Origin: Echinarachnius parma
Lineage: Eukaryota > Echinodermata > Echinoidea > Clypeasteroida > Echinarachniidae
Direction of reading: 5' to 3'
NCBI GenBank assembly: GCA_037951105.1
Contig: JBAMJV010003343.1
Coordinates: 248,001-312,000, forward strand
Length of the DNA stretch: 64,000 bases
This document shows, one piece after another, positions 35,240 through 47,497 of this stretch (position 1 is its first letter; each line of letters begins with the position of its first letter). Below the pieces are notes generated by a model. That model was not told the DNA's origin. It searched no databases and worked only from the letters and a program-made list of their open reading frames with translations. The position numbers and the translations under genes are program-made.

Positions 35240-36647
35240 ACTACCACTACTTATAATAATAATATGGCAGTAGGAACTTATATATCATTATATGAGTTGC
35301 CAAATGGATTATTGCATCAAGCATCAAATATAAAATAAATACAAAATAACAAAAACCTTAACTAATCCTGCCTCGTCTCCAAATTGGCATCCTTGTTCCT
35401 CACTCGCTCTATATTTTATCCATTCATAAACCTGCCTTGCCGATCAGTGGATCCCTTGCAGTGGACTGTGTGAGAGAGGGAGTGGGAGGTGCATGCCCTA
35501 CGGCTACGTGTACCGAACCGCCAGCAGGTGTTTGGGCTCAACCCTTGGTCCTGGACTGCATAATATAGATATGCGGTAGCTTCGATCATTATGGGCATGC
35601 CACGAATGGCACTCAGACTGCTCAGACAATCCTCCTGGCTTGATCTCATGTTAAAGGCATATATGCGTGGGTTATAAAGGGTAGTCAGCAAATTCCAACT
35701 CGACTCCACCGTAATCTCTCGAGGTAAACTCACGATATGTGTTGGATCGATCGAAGAGAGGTGCTTCGAAATATCTGAACAAAGGCCTTCTTATGAAATT
35801 GCATGCAGCAAACAAATTTCCCACGCTGTCACATAGGCATCAAACGGCGGCACTTTGAAGTCGGTTGCGGTTAAGCGTGTTACGTGATATTTTCGCTCGT
35901 AAACATCTCTGATGGATCTCCATTCGACTAGTACAAACATTCCGAACGCGACTATTTTTAATGAATTTTTGACTCGGGTATTCGGAAGCGGGACAGTTTG
36001 CGATCGCTACTTATAACTGAGCCAATGGGGATTACGTACCGTGCGTAAAAGTGCGCAAGATGGATCCACGCGTCTATTAACCCACGCATATATGCCTTTA
36101 AGCCGCCCCCGAGTATGTAAACGATCATCTCGCCAGCTCAGTGCATGCGCGAACCACGGGCGAACATTCACCCTGACCATCAGTCCAGTAGGGTTGCTAA
36201 GTCTCACGCATTGAGCGTGTGACACACGCATTTCACCCCTCTCTCACGCTCTCACGCTGATGTCTTAATATCACACACCTTAGAAGCATATTGAAGAAGA
36301 AAAAAAAGCATATAAATACGTATATTAACGTTCAGGCGTTCCGTATGTCGTGCAAATGATAATACGAGCGTTTTCCCGGCAAAATACACGGCCGGCCCGG
36401 TACCCCAGCCGGATTTGCGTAAGTTGCACCCTAGTTAGATGAACACGTCGCCCGGCGGACTCGGGGCGCGCCAGCCTCTCGTCTCCGTAGCGTGTCGAAA
36501 CCATTTATGGCATGCATGCTTCCGATATATCCGGAAGTGCCGCGCCGCGCTAGCTATAGGTACCTAGTGCATGCAATTTAACGTAAGTGTGCATGACTTC
36601 GACTGACGAGTACGAGCACAACATTGAATACAACGAGAAATATTTTG
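35240..36647. other. Unassigned, partly GC-rich
   Basis: A roughly 1-kb GC-richer stretch (35400-36560) holds unrecognised minus-strand ORFs (35416-35733, 36007-36231) and a cluster of 'tctcacgc' words at 36195-36260. It could contain an unidentified unique exon or CpG-rich promoter, but no splice-flanked coding segment stands out. Confidence 0.35.
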
Positions 36648-37344
36648 TTTTGATAATTCATTCTGATTGCGGATTCTTCGAGGAAATTTGGTTCGCCTAA
36701 AGGATATCTTCGACGGTAAGAATAATTATTTTCGATTTCTCTGTCCAATTTTGAACTTAGGGTTACTTTTAATTTATAAAAAAAACCGTGGAAGAACTCA
36801 TTGACATCGTATGTGTTTGCGGGATACACGCCCAATCCGGCCCACACCCAGCCTACTCGCGGGCGCTGCTGGCCAATTCGCCAATAAGATATGCGGCCGA
36901 TGAAATATAAATTATAATATAGATATGAATAGGGTGGAACGAAAAATAAAATCTTATCAGTTTGTTTATTATTTTACGTTGCTCGTTACCATGTTTTGTG
37001 AAGATAATTCAATAGACTGTTTTGCTGTGGTTGTGTAGAGTTCTTGTTAAGTAACATAGTGACTTATATAGGGTGTTTAATGACTGTATATGAAATGTTA
37101 TTTTTACCTCATTAGGTATGCATCAGATTGCACGATTTCAGGTTCAAAATTGCAAAAGCTCCCTACCGTGGGAGGGGGGACACCTCCCTCCCACACCCTC
37201 CCCCCGCTCGGTCGCTTCGCTCCTTCGCTAGCGGCCCGCGTGGCTCGGTCGCTCCGCTCCCTCGCAATGTCTCAATCTCACATTCTCACCTCTGCTTCAA
37301 AGTTGGCAACCCTGGTCCAGTGCACAGCGCCACGAGAGCCTCGT
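36648..37344 (+). repeat. 697-bp direct repeat, copy 2
   Basis: Partner of 33543-34239. Its 5' flank is unrelated GC-rich sequence and its 3' flank ('gctgtgaacagaaaataaaa') differs from copy 1, fixing both ends. The ends are not TG...CA and no gag/pol lies between the copies, so an LTR pair is not supported. Confidence 0.93.
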
Positions 37345-37560
37345 GCTGTGAACAGAAAATAAAAACAAAGAAAGAACCGAGAAACGAAATATCCAAAACA
37401 GCGACAGGGATACAAGTGACTATAGTCAAGGAGGGCCTTGGGAGGATTAACATCAAAAGAAAGGGGGAGACAATAAGAGAAACGAGGTGGAGAGGGCATG
37501 AAGGAAAAAAAGGGGGGGGGGGAAGGGAACTGTTGTTTTTGTTGTTATACTATAATGTAA
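37345..37560. other. Purine-rich unassigned sequence
   Basis: The + strand is strongly A/G-rich (gaaag, ggaggg words), ending in a G run at 37512-37522; it is the compositional opposite of the following tract. Confidence 0.5.
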
Positions 37561-39400
37561 TAACAATCCATCAAAAGTTACTATTGATAATAATTTTATT
37601 CCTCTTTATAATTCATTTTTAACAAATACAAATTAAACAAAATAGCACCGCTATAAATATCATAATATTTATTTTTCAATAACATAATTCTATTACATTC
37701 ATTTATATTCAAATATAAACACTATAATGTATGCACCTCGCGCATAAGGACTCCCGTCTCTTTTGTGAATGTGGAGTTAAACAAATAAGTCATAATTTAC
37801 TACAAGTGTACTTTTCTTTTTCATAAAATAAAATAATCCATAATAATATACATACAAAGATTTTATTAAGCTTATCATTTATACATTCTTATCAATGCAA
37901 AAACGATATAATCTTATTTTTATCCTTTCCAATTCACTTTCAAAATAAAATAATAAACAAATTCGTTTGTCTACTACTACAAACTCAAAACAACCCTATA
38001 GAAATTAAAAATCAACAGACTATTAACAAGCCGGGGGCCCAATGTATACAAGTAGAGTGTTGCACCCGTCCCTTGGGCGGGGGGGGGGGGGGGGGGGGCG
38101 GGGGTGATTATAATTCTCAACTACATTCATCTTCAACAAACATTTCATACCAAAAATCCTAATCTCATAAAACATAATAAATAAACTATAATAATAACAA
38201 TTCAAATTAACCCTTAGTCTACAAAATTAATCGATAACTTTCCTTATTTCTCCACAAGAATCAATCTATTATCCCTGAAATTATAATAAATAAATATTCC
38301 AACAATCTATTTTAATAATAAAATAAACACCTAGTGTCCCAATATACTCCATATTATTTTCATTAATAATAATCTAATAACAATAAAATACTAACATTAA
38401 CTAAATCCCCCCCCCAAAAAAAAATAAAATAAATAAATAACTTTAATCCTAATATTCTAACTTAACAACTAGACTAAATCTCAAAAGTGGAAGCAAAATC
38501 CGTTCCATGAAATGGCTACCTTTATTCTTCATAAAACTACTAATTCTACAAAAAAAACAAATGAGCTCTCTATTGAAGCCAAAATACTAAAACAAGGAAC
38601 CATAACAATTATAAAACAATAATTCTTACAACTACTTCCAACTCACATTCCTAGGAGATAATGTTTGTCTCGAATGTCTAAACCTCAGTGAGCAAAGGAT
38701 AGTCTCTCCAAGACAAATCTCTAAAGTTGTCTACGCGTCACAAACTTTATATACACACAACCAATAAAAGTTGTCTAAATCACATAGAGTATCTTCTTAC
38801 CCAGTCTAATTAGTAAGACTAGCACTGAAACCACTGGTCAGATCGGATTCCCCACTGACCAAAGTCCTTACAAATTTCTCCCATTTCTCCGAGCCAGTTA
38901 CTAGGCCCGAGTAATATAATATCCTATTCACACTATATTCATCAAGCCTAAGGAATCTTCATACTCTCACTACTATAATCCAATACAACTAACTAACTAA
39001 ATTCACATGGTACCTCAAACAGATATTCGCTTAACTGGCCACTTTCACACTGGGGTTATACTCCTGTATAACTTATATTATAATACAAACTTTAAGAACA
39101 GTGCATAACACAAACTGGCCTCCAAATAAAAAAAATCCACCTACATTTACCAATCATACCAATACCAAAACAAAAAAAATTATTCCTATCCTATTCACTT
39201 AACCTTTCAACCAAATTCAAACCATATCTTTCAAATTAAAAAATAATTATTCTTCCAACAATTCCTTTTACAACTATTTCAAAACAATCAAAATAAAATC
39301 GATTTCCATTCAAACACATACCCATAAATGACCACAGCATACCAACAGGCAACATCCACGCCATCGAGTCCCAACCCCAATATCAAACAAACAAAATCAA
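37561..39400. other. G-depleted strand-asymmetric tract
   Basis: Over about 1.8 kb the + strand is made almost wholly of A, T and C. The segment 39119-39300 (182 nt) contains no G at all, and 38341-38460 has none either. Exceptions are a G run at 38078-38100 and short islands near 38700-38900. No ORF above background is seen on either strand. It does not look like mitochondrial coding DNA. The origin is unknown. Confidence 0.85.
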
Positions 39401-40400
39401 CGGGGAGGGAGGGGGGGGGGGGGGGGGTGAAACACGCAAGCACGAATCACATAGGGGCCATATCCATGTCCGGCTGACTCACCGGGCATAGAATGAATAG
39501 GCTGCGTTTCAAAGTTGCCTACGATGATGCAGTGTTCTTTTCGCCCTCGTATCGTCCCGCATCGCCATGTCTTGATCGTATACACACCGCTAGCGTAACC
39601 CAGACAGTACATGCCATATCATAATGATACAGTTAATGCTACAGTCACATTTGCTCTACGGCGAGCGTACGGCGGCCGTACGCCCCCGAAATCGAGAGAA
39701 ACGTGAGACACGCCGTAGCCATGCTTGCGCCGTAGGCTGCCCTACTCGTTCAAACTTACTGTTTTTGGTATAATTTGCATTTAAAAAGACACCATATCCA
39801 ATGGATATAATCATTGTGTTACTATACTTTGGGAATTGCCCCGTTCCGTTTGTTTGGGGGCCACCCTTATGTGCAATTCAGATTATCCACGCCACATGTG
39901 GCTACCAGTAGCGGTAGCGTCAGTCTGGCCACACGATTGCCGTACGGACCCCTAAGTTCGCCTTGCGGGCGCCTTGCGTCTGCCTTGGTATTTGTCAAAA
40001 ACCTACGGCCACCGCAGGGACGCCCCAAGGCGACCGTGCGTCATCACTTCAAAGGCCGTACGGCAGCCGCAGATTTTCTGTCTCCACAAATTAAAAATGG
40101 GGCAGTTGTGCAGGCAATATGAAAGTTTGTTGACAGTATGTCTTGGTTTTAACGTAGTTGTTCGTTAAAAGATTGTTTGAAGAAGGAATAAGAAATATGT
40201 GTGAACATATCATCCAGGGTCCAGGAGATACCCACATAACAGACCTACTATGTTCTGATGCAGTTTTTAGTGTGCATGACCTCATGTATATCGTTGCATT
40301 AGTTTTTGTTTTATTTTGCTAGTCAAAGACTAGCCAACTTTTCAGCTCAAATAACTTTAAACAGCGTTTTTGAAAAAATAATAAAGTTGGGTTCAACACC
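39401..40400. other. GC-rich unassigned block with mariner-like fragment
   Basis: It contains a G run (39410-39427) and cgtacg/ggccgtac-rich sequence (39655-40075). A minus-orientation end of MITE family M1 ('ttgccccgttccgtttgtttgggggccaccct', about 39790-39871) is also present. No gene is recognised. Confidence 0.5.
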
Positions 40401-40759
40401 AATATTCAATATTATATTCAAGGTTTGGAAATGTAACATCGGGTCAATACTCTGTCGCGGGGAATTTCACGATAATGCCTGGACGAGTCATGAGAGACAC
40501 GACGTATGGCACAGAGAGAGAAGTTTACTCTACGAGTCTGATAACAACGCATCGACAGGCATGACGTGATACAAAATAGATGATGGCGAACTCGTGTTCT
40601 ATTAAAGTAGTAGAAGTAGTACAGACATCCATATATGCCTGTAATTTTCATTTGGTTTGAATCTTTACCATTTATGTTTTGATGAGGTATGTCTTAATTT
40701 TCTAGACATTGGTACGAAATGTAAGTCTGAGTCAAAATCAATCAGAATAATTAACAATA

Positions 40760-41300
40760 ATAACATTCGTCACCGGCGGGTTAAAAGAAAATTACTTTAT
40801 AATTACAGTTGAAATCACTTTGTAATCTAACAGGGATCTAGTAACGTTATTGACGTGTACAAAAAGTGATGACTAGTTCAAAACGTGTATATTCAAGTGA
40901 TCCGATATGTCCACACAGTAATGTTTGAACATTTCACGTTAAATGGATGTTATATGGCCAAGTAATGAACAAAGTGATATTCGCTAACTTATATTGCACT
41001 GACTTTGTACGCATTTTTAACTTTCCAGTGGATTATTATAAATCTAAACAATTTAATCGTCAATATATTGTTAACGAAAAGAAAAACTCGAAAAAAAAAC
41101 CTGTTCCATGCTTCTAACGTTATACGAACACATCAATGTATGAGAGAACCAATAGAGATTTAAATAATTTTGGCCGATTTTGACAATGTTACTAGATACC
41201 TTTGTAAACATCGATACGAATGAACCATGAAATAATATTCGTCATCGGCGTCTTGAAAGACAATCACTTGATAATTACATCTGGAATGATTGATTGATCA
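40760..41300. repeat. Decayed local duplication, related to 48.2-48.8 and 55.4-55.7 kb
   Basis: 'aacattcgtcaccggcgg...aattactttataattacag' (40763 on) recurs as 'aatattcgtcatcggcg...atcacttgataattacat' (41233 on). 'acgttaaatggatgttatatggcc' (40937) matches 55490-55513 near the lectin exon, and 'tttgacaatgttactaga' matches 48799 and 55643. This suggests old segmental copies of a lectin-gene neighbourhood. Confidence 0.55.
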
Positions 41301-41667
41301 AAGTTTTGATCATATTAAGTATTGTCAAAATTATTGTTATCTATCTTCTTGTTTTATTTCGATAACATACGTGCTGACATACAAGGTTTGCAAGAGAGAA
41401 AAAAACAAATGGACATTTATGAGAGGGAACAATTAAACTGAAAAGCTATAAACGGAACTGTTTTGAGCGTTTTCTACCATTCAGCACAGAAGCTTAATAG
41501 GCGAAGCTGAAGAAACGACTCGACTTCTCATTTCCGTACCTCGTGTATATGAGCTGTTGGTTTTCTAAGAACAATTGTTTATTAGAACTATTTAATACCC
41601 CGGGCTTATACTAAAAGCTTTCAAACATATGAAATTACCTAGAATCTTTATATCGGAAAGATCGTAA

Positions 41668-41746
41668 ATGGCGGTGTCAAGGAGCAGTCCGGTTCCAGTC
41701 TTCATTATATGTCTCCTGTCCATCCTAGTTGACCCATCCAAGCAAG
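41668..41746 (+). CDS. Signal-peptide exon of an unidentified secreted or membrane protein
   Basis: ATG at 41668 opens MAVSRSSPVPVFIICLLSIL followed by VDPSKQ, then a consensus donor GTGAGT at 41747. Residues 10-21 form a hydrophobic core with small residues after it, a typical secretory signal, and the exon ends 1 nt into the next codon, the phase usual for first exons of secreted proteins. No second exon could be identified downstream before the 41821 MITE or beyond. It sits on the + strand in a segment that resembles the flanks of the lectin exon at 54844, so it may be the start of a related gene; that link is inference. Confidence 0.5.
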
Positions 41747-41820
41747 GTGAGTTCCACACATTCATACTGACAAATCTACTTTAGCGACCACCTTTATAGA
41801 AAGGCAACCTTGGAAGTTAA

Positions 41821-42455
41821 AGGGGCCCTGCAACACAAATGCATGTTGACCTCTGTTCATCTGTATTAGTGTACACATTCAATATTTGTAAACGGTTTGA
41901 CCCAAATATGTTTTGTATATTTTTAAACATTTTATCATTTATTTGTCTTCATGTTGCTAAGCCCCACCTCCTAAAAAACCCTCCAGAGCAAATTCTATTT
42001 ATGACCTGCAGTGACATCATTTGTCAATCACTGGTCAGCTACCATGCTATTGTGATTAGCCTAATCACAATAGCATCACACGGTTGAATAGAATACCAAC
42101 TCACACAACTTCAATTACAATAGCTGTTGCTATGTCAGAAGAAAAGAACTGTCTAAGCTATTGCATGGAGGTATGCAGGGCATGCTTTTGTGTGGATGTT
42201 ATTTTTGTACTTTCATCTTTTGTTAATCTCATGGTAGCTGACCAGTGATTGACAAATGATGTCACTGCAGGTCAACAATAGAATTTGCTCTGGAGGTTTT
42301 TTTAGGAGGTGGGGCTTAGCAACATGAAGACAAATAAATGATAAAATGTTTAAAAATATACAAAACATATTTGGGTCAAACCGTTTACAAAAATTGAATG
42401 TGTACACTAATACAGATGAACAGAGGTCAACATGCATTTGGGTTGCAGGGCCCCT
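41821..42455. mobile_element. TTAA-target foldback MITE, family T3
   Basis: Flanked by TTAA at 41817-41820 and 42456-42459. Its two roughly 230-bp arms are near-perfect inverted repeats starting AGGGGCCCTGCAAC, enclosing about 170 bp of spacer ('atgctattgtgattagcctaatcacaatagcat' is a further hairpin). It lies 74 bp after the signal-peptide exon donor, i.e. in its intron. Confidence 0.92.
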
Positions 42456-42721
42456 TTAAGATGGTACACAAGCTGAGTTTGATGGTTTGATTTCTTAAGT
42501 GCGATGTTTATTTTGACTCCTTTAACCAATATTTAATACCGGGCCTCACTTAGATAGTATTTGGGTGCTTTCTATAGCTCTGATTCTCGAAATTGTATTT
42601 CGCTATCCAACAAAATACTCAAGTACGTGTGTATCAATTATAAGTTCATTGTGTATCTATTATAAGGTGTATGTGCTATATTTTCATATCAAGCGCATCT
42701 CTTTGCGCGAATATGCGAGTG

Positions 42722-42735
42722 CGCATGTGTGTTTG

Positions 42736-42795
<60 letters not shown>

Positions 42796-43060
42796 TGTGT
42801 GTGTTTGTGTGTGCGTGTATTTGTCAGTGCATATGTGTGTGTTTGTGTGCCTGTATCCCAAACGAAATGTGTATGGATAAATACTGTGTTACCATCAGCT
42901 TTAAAATAATGCACACAAACGAACACACACACACGCGCGCGCGCACACCCACACACACACACACCCACACCTCTTTTTTGTTAAGTGATACACATACGCA
43001 AAAACACACACAAACACACACACACAAACACGCACACATACGCACTCACATACACGCTCA
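42722..43060. repeat. (TG)n then (CA)n microsatellites
   Basis: About 60 bp of TG at 42733-42795 and CA-rich sequence at 42915-43060, in opposite sense around 42800-42910, so the region can pair with itself. All ORFs here are repeat artefacts. Confidence 0.9.
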
Positions 43061-43084
43061 AACATGGATGTGGATGAGAGGAAC

Positions 43085-44790
43085 CTAGACCAAGGATACT
43101 ATAACTTTGATAGTACTTCTGCGTATATCACATCATTATTGTGCGGCTGGTGGCTAAACCTTATCTTGTGTTACAACCCAAAGCGACCCTCATATTCTAA
43201 GAAAAACGTGGCGCCGCCGTGATCACGTGATCAACCTGAGCTTATATTTCAAGAAGGTGGCGTTTCTTTGACCTGTCATGTGTCAATTGTCATCCACATA
43301 AGATCACCCTTGGGATAGTCACTTTTGTAAGATTTATGTTTGTTTCTTGTTGTCTTGATCACAGTTATTTTTCGTCTCTTTTCGTTTCCTCTATACTGTT
43401 GTTGATGTTGTTTCTATTGCATTCTTCTTCTCCTTTTTTCTTCTCTCCTTTGTCCTCGTATCATTATTATCATTATCGTCATTAAAAGTATTATTGGTAT
43501 TATTATTCTTAGTATAAATATCAATATTATTGTTAGTTTTATTGTTAGCAGTATTATTATAATTATTATTATAATTATAGGTTTTCCCGCTCAATTTTGC
43601 ATTTTTTTCAATCGAATTCATTTAGGGTCATTCGAATTCGCGCGTTGCCACGTAATCGTTGGTATCGGTCTTCCAAATTCCGAATAAGTGCATGCGAATT
43701 CATGCATACGCCCACGCTTTCGTGAATAGACACAGAAGTTCATTTATGGGCATTCGAATTCGCGAATGTGCAGCCAACTGTCAACTGCCCTTTCGCGAAT
43801 TCGAATGACCATTGATGAAAAGGTATGCACTTTGTGCAAATTCACTTGCTCCTACGTGATTTTGAACGACTATTTACGAATTCGAATGCTGCTTTGGTAC
43901 GGCGATCGCAAATCGCGCGAATTCGTTTGCTCCTATTATCAATTCGATTGACACAATCGCGAAATTGAGCGGGAAAACCTATATTATTATTAATCATATT
44001 ATTATTATTCATCATCATTATTTGTATTATTATAATATCTATTACATTGTAGCAATACTATTATTTGGTTGAAGGTAGTCTACATTCGTGAGGTTATAAT
44101 CCACCGATTGCATTCCATGCAATTTAACACCACTATACATTTTACAATAGAATAATTACGCACAGTGAAATTGGTGGATTCATATCATGATTTCAATTTA
44201 TTCACATAGGCTACATCGCATCGAAACATAAATCGCTTTACACCGTGACCCCTCATCATAGTAACCGTTACTTTAAATACGACAGAAAACGTAATGAAAC
44301 GAACAGTAATAATAGAAATATTTGACCTAAATATGTACATGATATTTAAGACGACGCTACAATAGAAAATAAAACACATTTGCTTTTGTAATGAGAACAA
44401 TTCACAAAATCATGAGGGAATCGGAAATATGATAGCTCTGCACTGGGACTGTACAACTGACTTGTAATCATTATACGATTAACGTTTTAATATTGACACC
44501 ACGAAAATACAACGAAACATTCAAAAAGCACCAGATACGTCACCTTGACTCAAATTTGACTTCTCATTACGTTGTTAAGCATTCTGTATTGACCTATGTA
44601 TGATGATCTATAGAACGTTTACCAGTAACAACATCAACGTGGAATCATTAATCTTCGAAACCAAACAGTTCCAATTTGATCAAACTTGGGTTTTGTAATC
44701 AAGAGTCATGATTTTGCCATATTGTATCAAGCTAAAATCTGTATGTCGCCCTCTTCAGATGGGTATTACATTATGTGATGCCAAAACAGA
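43085..44790. repeat. Composite interspersed repeat X (copy 2, inverted relative to copy 1)
   Basis: This is largely the reverse complement of 9776-11850. It includes a family-G MITE (43580-43979) not found at the equivalent place in copy 1. The 'cctagaccaaggatactata' block (43083-43160) is inverted relative to the rest. Confidence 0.7.
43580..43979. mobile_element. GGTTTTCCC-end MITE (family G), complete copy
   Basis: Ends GGTTTTCCCGCTCAATTT and AAATTGAGCGGGAAAACC are perfect inverted repeats, with TA on each side (43578-43579, 43980-43981). The 400-bp interior carries about eight variants of CGAATTCG at roughly 40-bp spacing in both orientations. Confidence 0.9.
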
Positions 44791-44862
44791 ATAACCCTCA
44801 TTTAGAATTAAATAAATCCTGACCGGATATTAATCAAAGAAAATGGAGATATATGAGACACA

Positions 44863-45232
44863 GGCGCGGATCTAGGGGGGGGGGGGGGGGGGTTAGGGGG
44901 TTTAACCCCCCCCCCCCCCCCCCCCTTGGGCTGCCAAGTGAAAATGTATCAGTGAAACAAGTGACAAAAATCACTTACGGGGGTTCAAAATAGCAGAAAA
45001 AATCGCCGCTTCGCGGCTATCAGTGAAAAAAGTGAACAAAAATCACTTACGGGGGTTTAAAATAGCCAACAAATTTGCCGCTTCGCGGCTATAAGTGAAA
45101 AAAGTTAACAAAAATCACTTACGGGGGTTCAATATAGCAACAAAAATTCGCCGCTTCGCGGCTCGTGGACGATGCTCCGCATCGTCATTGGGTCAACCCC
45201 CCCCACCTTACCAAAAAGCTAGATCCGCCCCT
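44863..45232. mobile_element. hAT-like MITE with three internal tandem repeats
   Basis: GGCGCGGATCTAG at the left and CTAGATCCGCCCCT at the right are flanked by an exact 8-bp duplication GAGACACA (44855-44862, 45233-45240). After a G run and a C run there are three tandem units of about 70 bp, each with 'cgccgcttcgcggct', 'cagtgaaaaaagtgaacaaaaatcactt' and 'acgggggttc'. The partner duplication (about 50530) lacks it, giving an empty site. Confidence 0.88.
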
Positions 45233-46007
45233 GAGACACAGTAATCATGGTAATGTCGCTAGTCCCGAGGCCAAGGTACCAATTCCATATAATTACATAG
45301 ACAATTTAATTAATGTGACGTTTTCCAGAAATTCTACAAGGGTCTTTTAAGGTACTGAGACGTAACCTAACCAACTACAGATTTGTCTTATTTTTTGTCC
45401 CAATTAAACATTGAAAATAACATTACATCAGCTCTATATTCTATTTCGTCTAAAGATGATATGCACGTTGTAAAGCCATTTGCTCCAAATTAGTGTTACA
45501 TTATTATTCAACATAATCATGATAATTATGATTGTACTATGAAAAAAAAAATGAATTGCGAATTCAGAGATTGACAGATTGATGTGTATGGTGGTTCCTG
45601 TATTTGTTAAATAAACGAAATTCCAAACTGACGAACGATGGGGATAGGTTTCCCACATAAGTTATCCAATTTCAAACAAACACGTTATTACTCAATATTT
45701 TATATTATTTCTGGGGGTTGACAAGTTTTGATTTTCCTTGGATCCGTTTATCTCTTTTAAGGTTATAAATGCCCCTGTCCAAAAGCAGGTCAAGACGATT
45801 AGTTGGAAAATGGGCGTGGAAAAAAATCACCGGTTCGCAGCGCACGTCAATCATTATTTATGAGCATGTTGCGAGCGATGAACAATTTTGTAAACGATCG
45901 CTACGATCATCGCGCTACGTCACAATGTCGCAGCCAATCACGTTTGGCAAGGTGCCAATGCTAATTCACATTTTCCTTTGTTTGCGAGAAGGAAAGCTAC
46001 GGAATTT
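45233..46007. other. Duplicated non-coding sequence
   Basis: Part of duplication A; no gene is recognised. ORF 45769-46014 shows no domain. Confidence 0.4.
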
Positions 46008-46488
46008 TGTGTGAGGTAATGAAAAACTGAGTGTCGAATTTGGAAGAACATGCAATTTCAATGGCAGAATAAACTTGATTTGATCAAAATTGATTCAGAA
46101 ACGGCTAAAATATCAATAAATCCGATCGGGATAAATCTGGGGCCCAGATTGATTCAATTATTAAAAAAGAATTAAAATGCTAACACTTTTTCAAAAATTA
46201 TCAAAAGCGGTTTTTAAGTAGTGCTGCTTTTTTCACTATTGAATCATTATTTCAACAAAAAATCACATGCATAATTTTGTTTGTAAACTGGTTGAAACCA
46301 ATGCCTTTTTAGAGAGCGCCCTGTAGTGTTTTATTGGCTCTTTTTGAACGATAACAGGCTTTTTACCTAGTCGTTTGTAATGTTGTGTACCTTTCGAGCA
46401 TGGTGGAGTTATAACTTTTAGTTTGTAATGCTACTGTGCAGGTTTTGGTTACTAAGTTCAGCCTTACCAAAAATGTACTACCCATTTA
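46008..46488. mobile_element. T1-like TTAA MITE, one end worn
   Basis: The right end 'ttaccaaaaatgtactacccat' then TTAA. The interior 'gaggtaatgaaaaactgagtgtcg', 'cagaaacggctaaaatatcaat' and 'gagcgccctgtagtg' is that of T1 in reverse. Its copy is at 51050-51530. Confidence 0.75.
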
Positions 46489-47000
46489 AGCGTGTCTCAC
46501 TATCAATGTTTCATAACTATAAGGAGATAAAAATGTTACACAAATAGCATGGCTACAGATGAACGTTTTTCCATGTTTGATAAGAATTAATATAGTAAAT
46601 AATACCTTTCCGCTGTATCATATGAGAAAATGACACATGGCATTATTAATCAATATTTGATAGTAGGTGATAAAGAAAATAGACATACACAGAATGTAAT
46701 CATATTACAGTTAGAGTTGTTAGCCGACCGGATAACCCGATTTAAAAGTGTACTTACATTCCAATGCAAATAAGAAACGCAATATTTTTGTGGAGCTAAA
46801 CATTCATTTTCTGTCATCCGTTTGCCTCAAATTTTGAAGAAGACGATTCGGATTTTAAAATATAGCCGAAACACCATCGTTCTCTCTTCTCTCACCATCT
46901 CTCTTTTTGTTTGGATGGATACAGGGCCGTGAACCTGAAGAACTATCCATTTGCTACCGACCTCTGAATGGAAAGCTCCACGAATTTGATACTAAAAGAC
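46489..47000. other. Duplicated non-coding sequence
   Basis: 46489-46865 is repeated at 51533-51905, and parts again at 53790-54110 ('gttacacaaatagcatggctacagatga', 'cctttccgctgtatcatatgagaaaatgac'). No gene. Confidence 0.6.
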
Positions 47001-47004
47001 CGGC

Positions 47005-47195
47005 GCAGACAGAGCCGACTCGACCCGATCCGACTGGTTTTCATTCGGATCGGCTCAATTTTCAGTGCCTCGCGACATACATTTTGTCAGTCGAGAGACA
47101 GTCGCGATGCCAGTTGGCCCCACTTCAACACGATGAATCGGATCCGACCGACCGGGCCCAACTCTATCGGATCGGGTCGAGTCGGCTCTGTCTGC
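47005..47195. repeat. Hairpin with 29-bp perfect arms
   Basis: 47005-47033 begins GCAGACAGAGCCGACTCGAC and is the exact reverse complement of 47167-47195. Inner 'cggatcggctc'/'gaatcggatccgac' words add further pairing. Probably a small MITE of about 200 bp. Confidence 0.85.
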
Positions 47196-47497
47196 AGAGG
47201 GCTATAGGTGCAACAACCAACTTATATACGGAGGTTTCGCCAGAAATAAAGCGACCAATCTTGAAGTGGGGTTTAATTTGGATGAACAAGTGGGCGGAGG
47301 GTGCCGGTTTTCGGGGGGGGGGGGGGGGGGGAGTAGTGATGAGTGAGATGGGGAGGGGGCATAGTGCATCTGAAACGAGACGTGAACATTATAATGACTT
47401 GTGATTGTTTGGGAATCGGGTATCCCAAATCCCAATTAATATTTAAATCTCCACAATATATATCTCCACAATAAGGGAGACAATTGAAACAGAACTC

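Larger units (their letters stand above)
44557..46900. repeat. Segmental duplication A (partner 50232-51905)
   Basis: Blocks 'gacttctcattacg.tgttaag', 'aatgtcgctag.cccgag', 'ggtactgagacgtaacctaacca', 'attgacagattgatgtgtatgg' and 46008-46900 recur in the same order and orientation at 50232-51905. The A copy additionally holds the element 44863-45232. Confidence 0.85.

Noticed and set aside
33543-37344. LTR retrotransposon with 697-bp LTRs
   Set aside because: Ends are not TG...CA, no target duplication, no primer-binding site or gag/pol, and the interior contains other repeats.
37561-39400. Nuclear copy of mitochondrial DNA
   Set aside because: Strand skew is suggestive but no mitochondrial protein, rRNA or tRNA could be read on either strand.
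42565-43088. Overlapping Cys/Val- and His/Thr-rich ORFs on both strands
   Set aside because: Artefacts of TG/CA dinucleotide repeats; the same applies to 34637-34966 and 49940-50257.
46907-47404. 165-aa ORF
   Set aside because: It runs through a 29-bp-arm hairpin and a G run and has no domain; not a credible gene.
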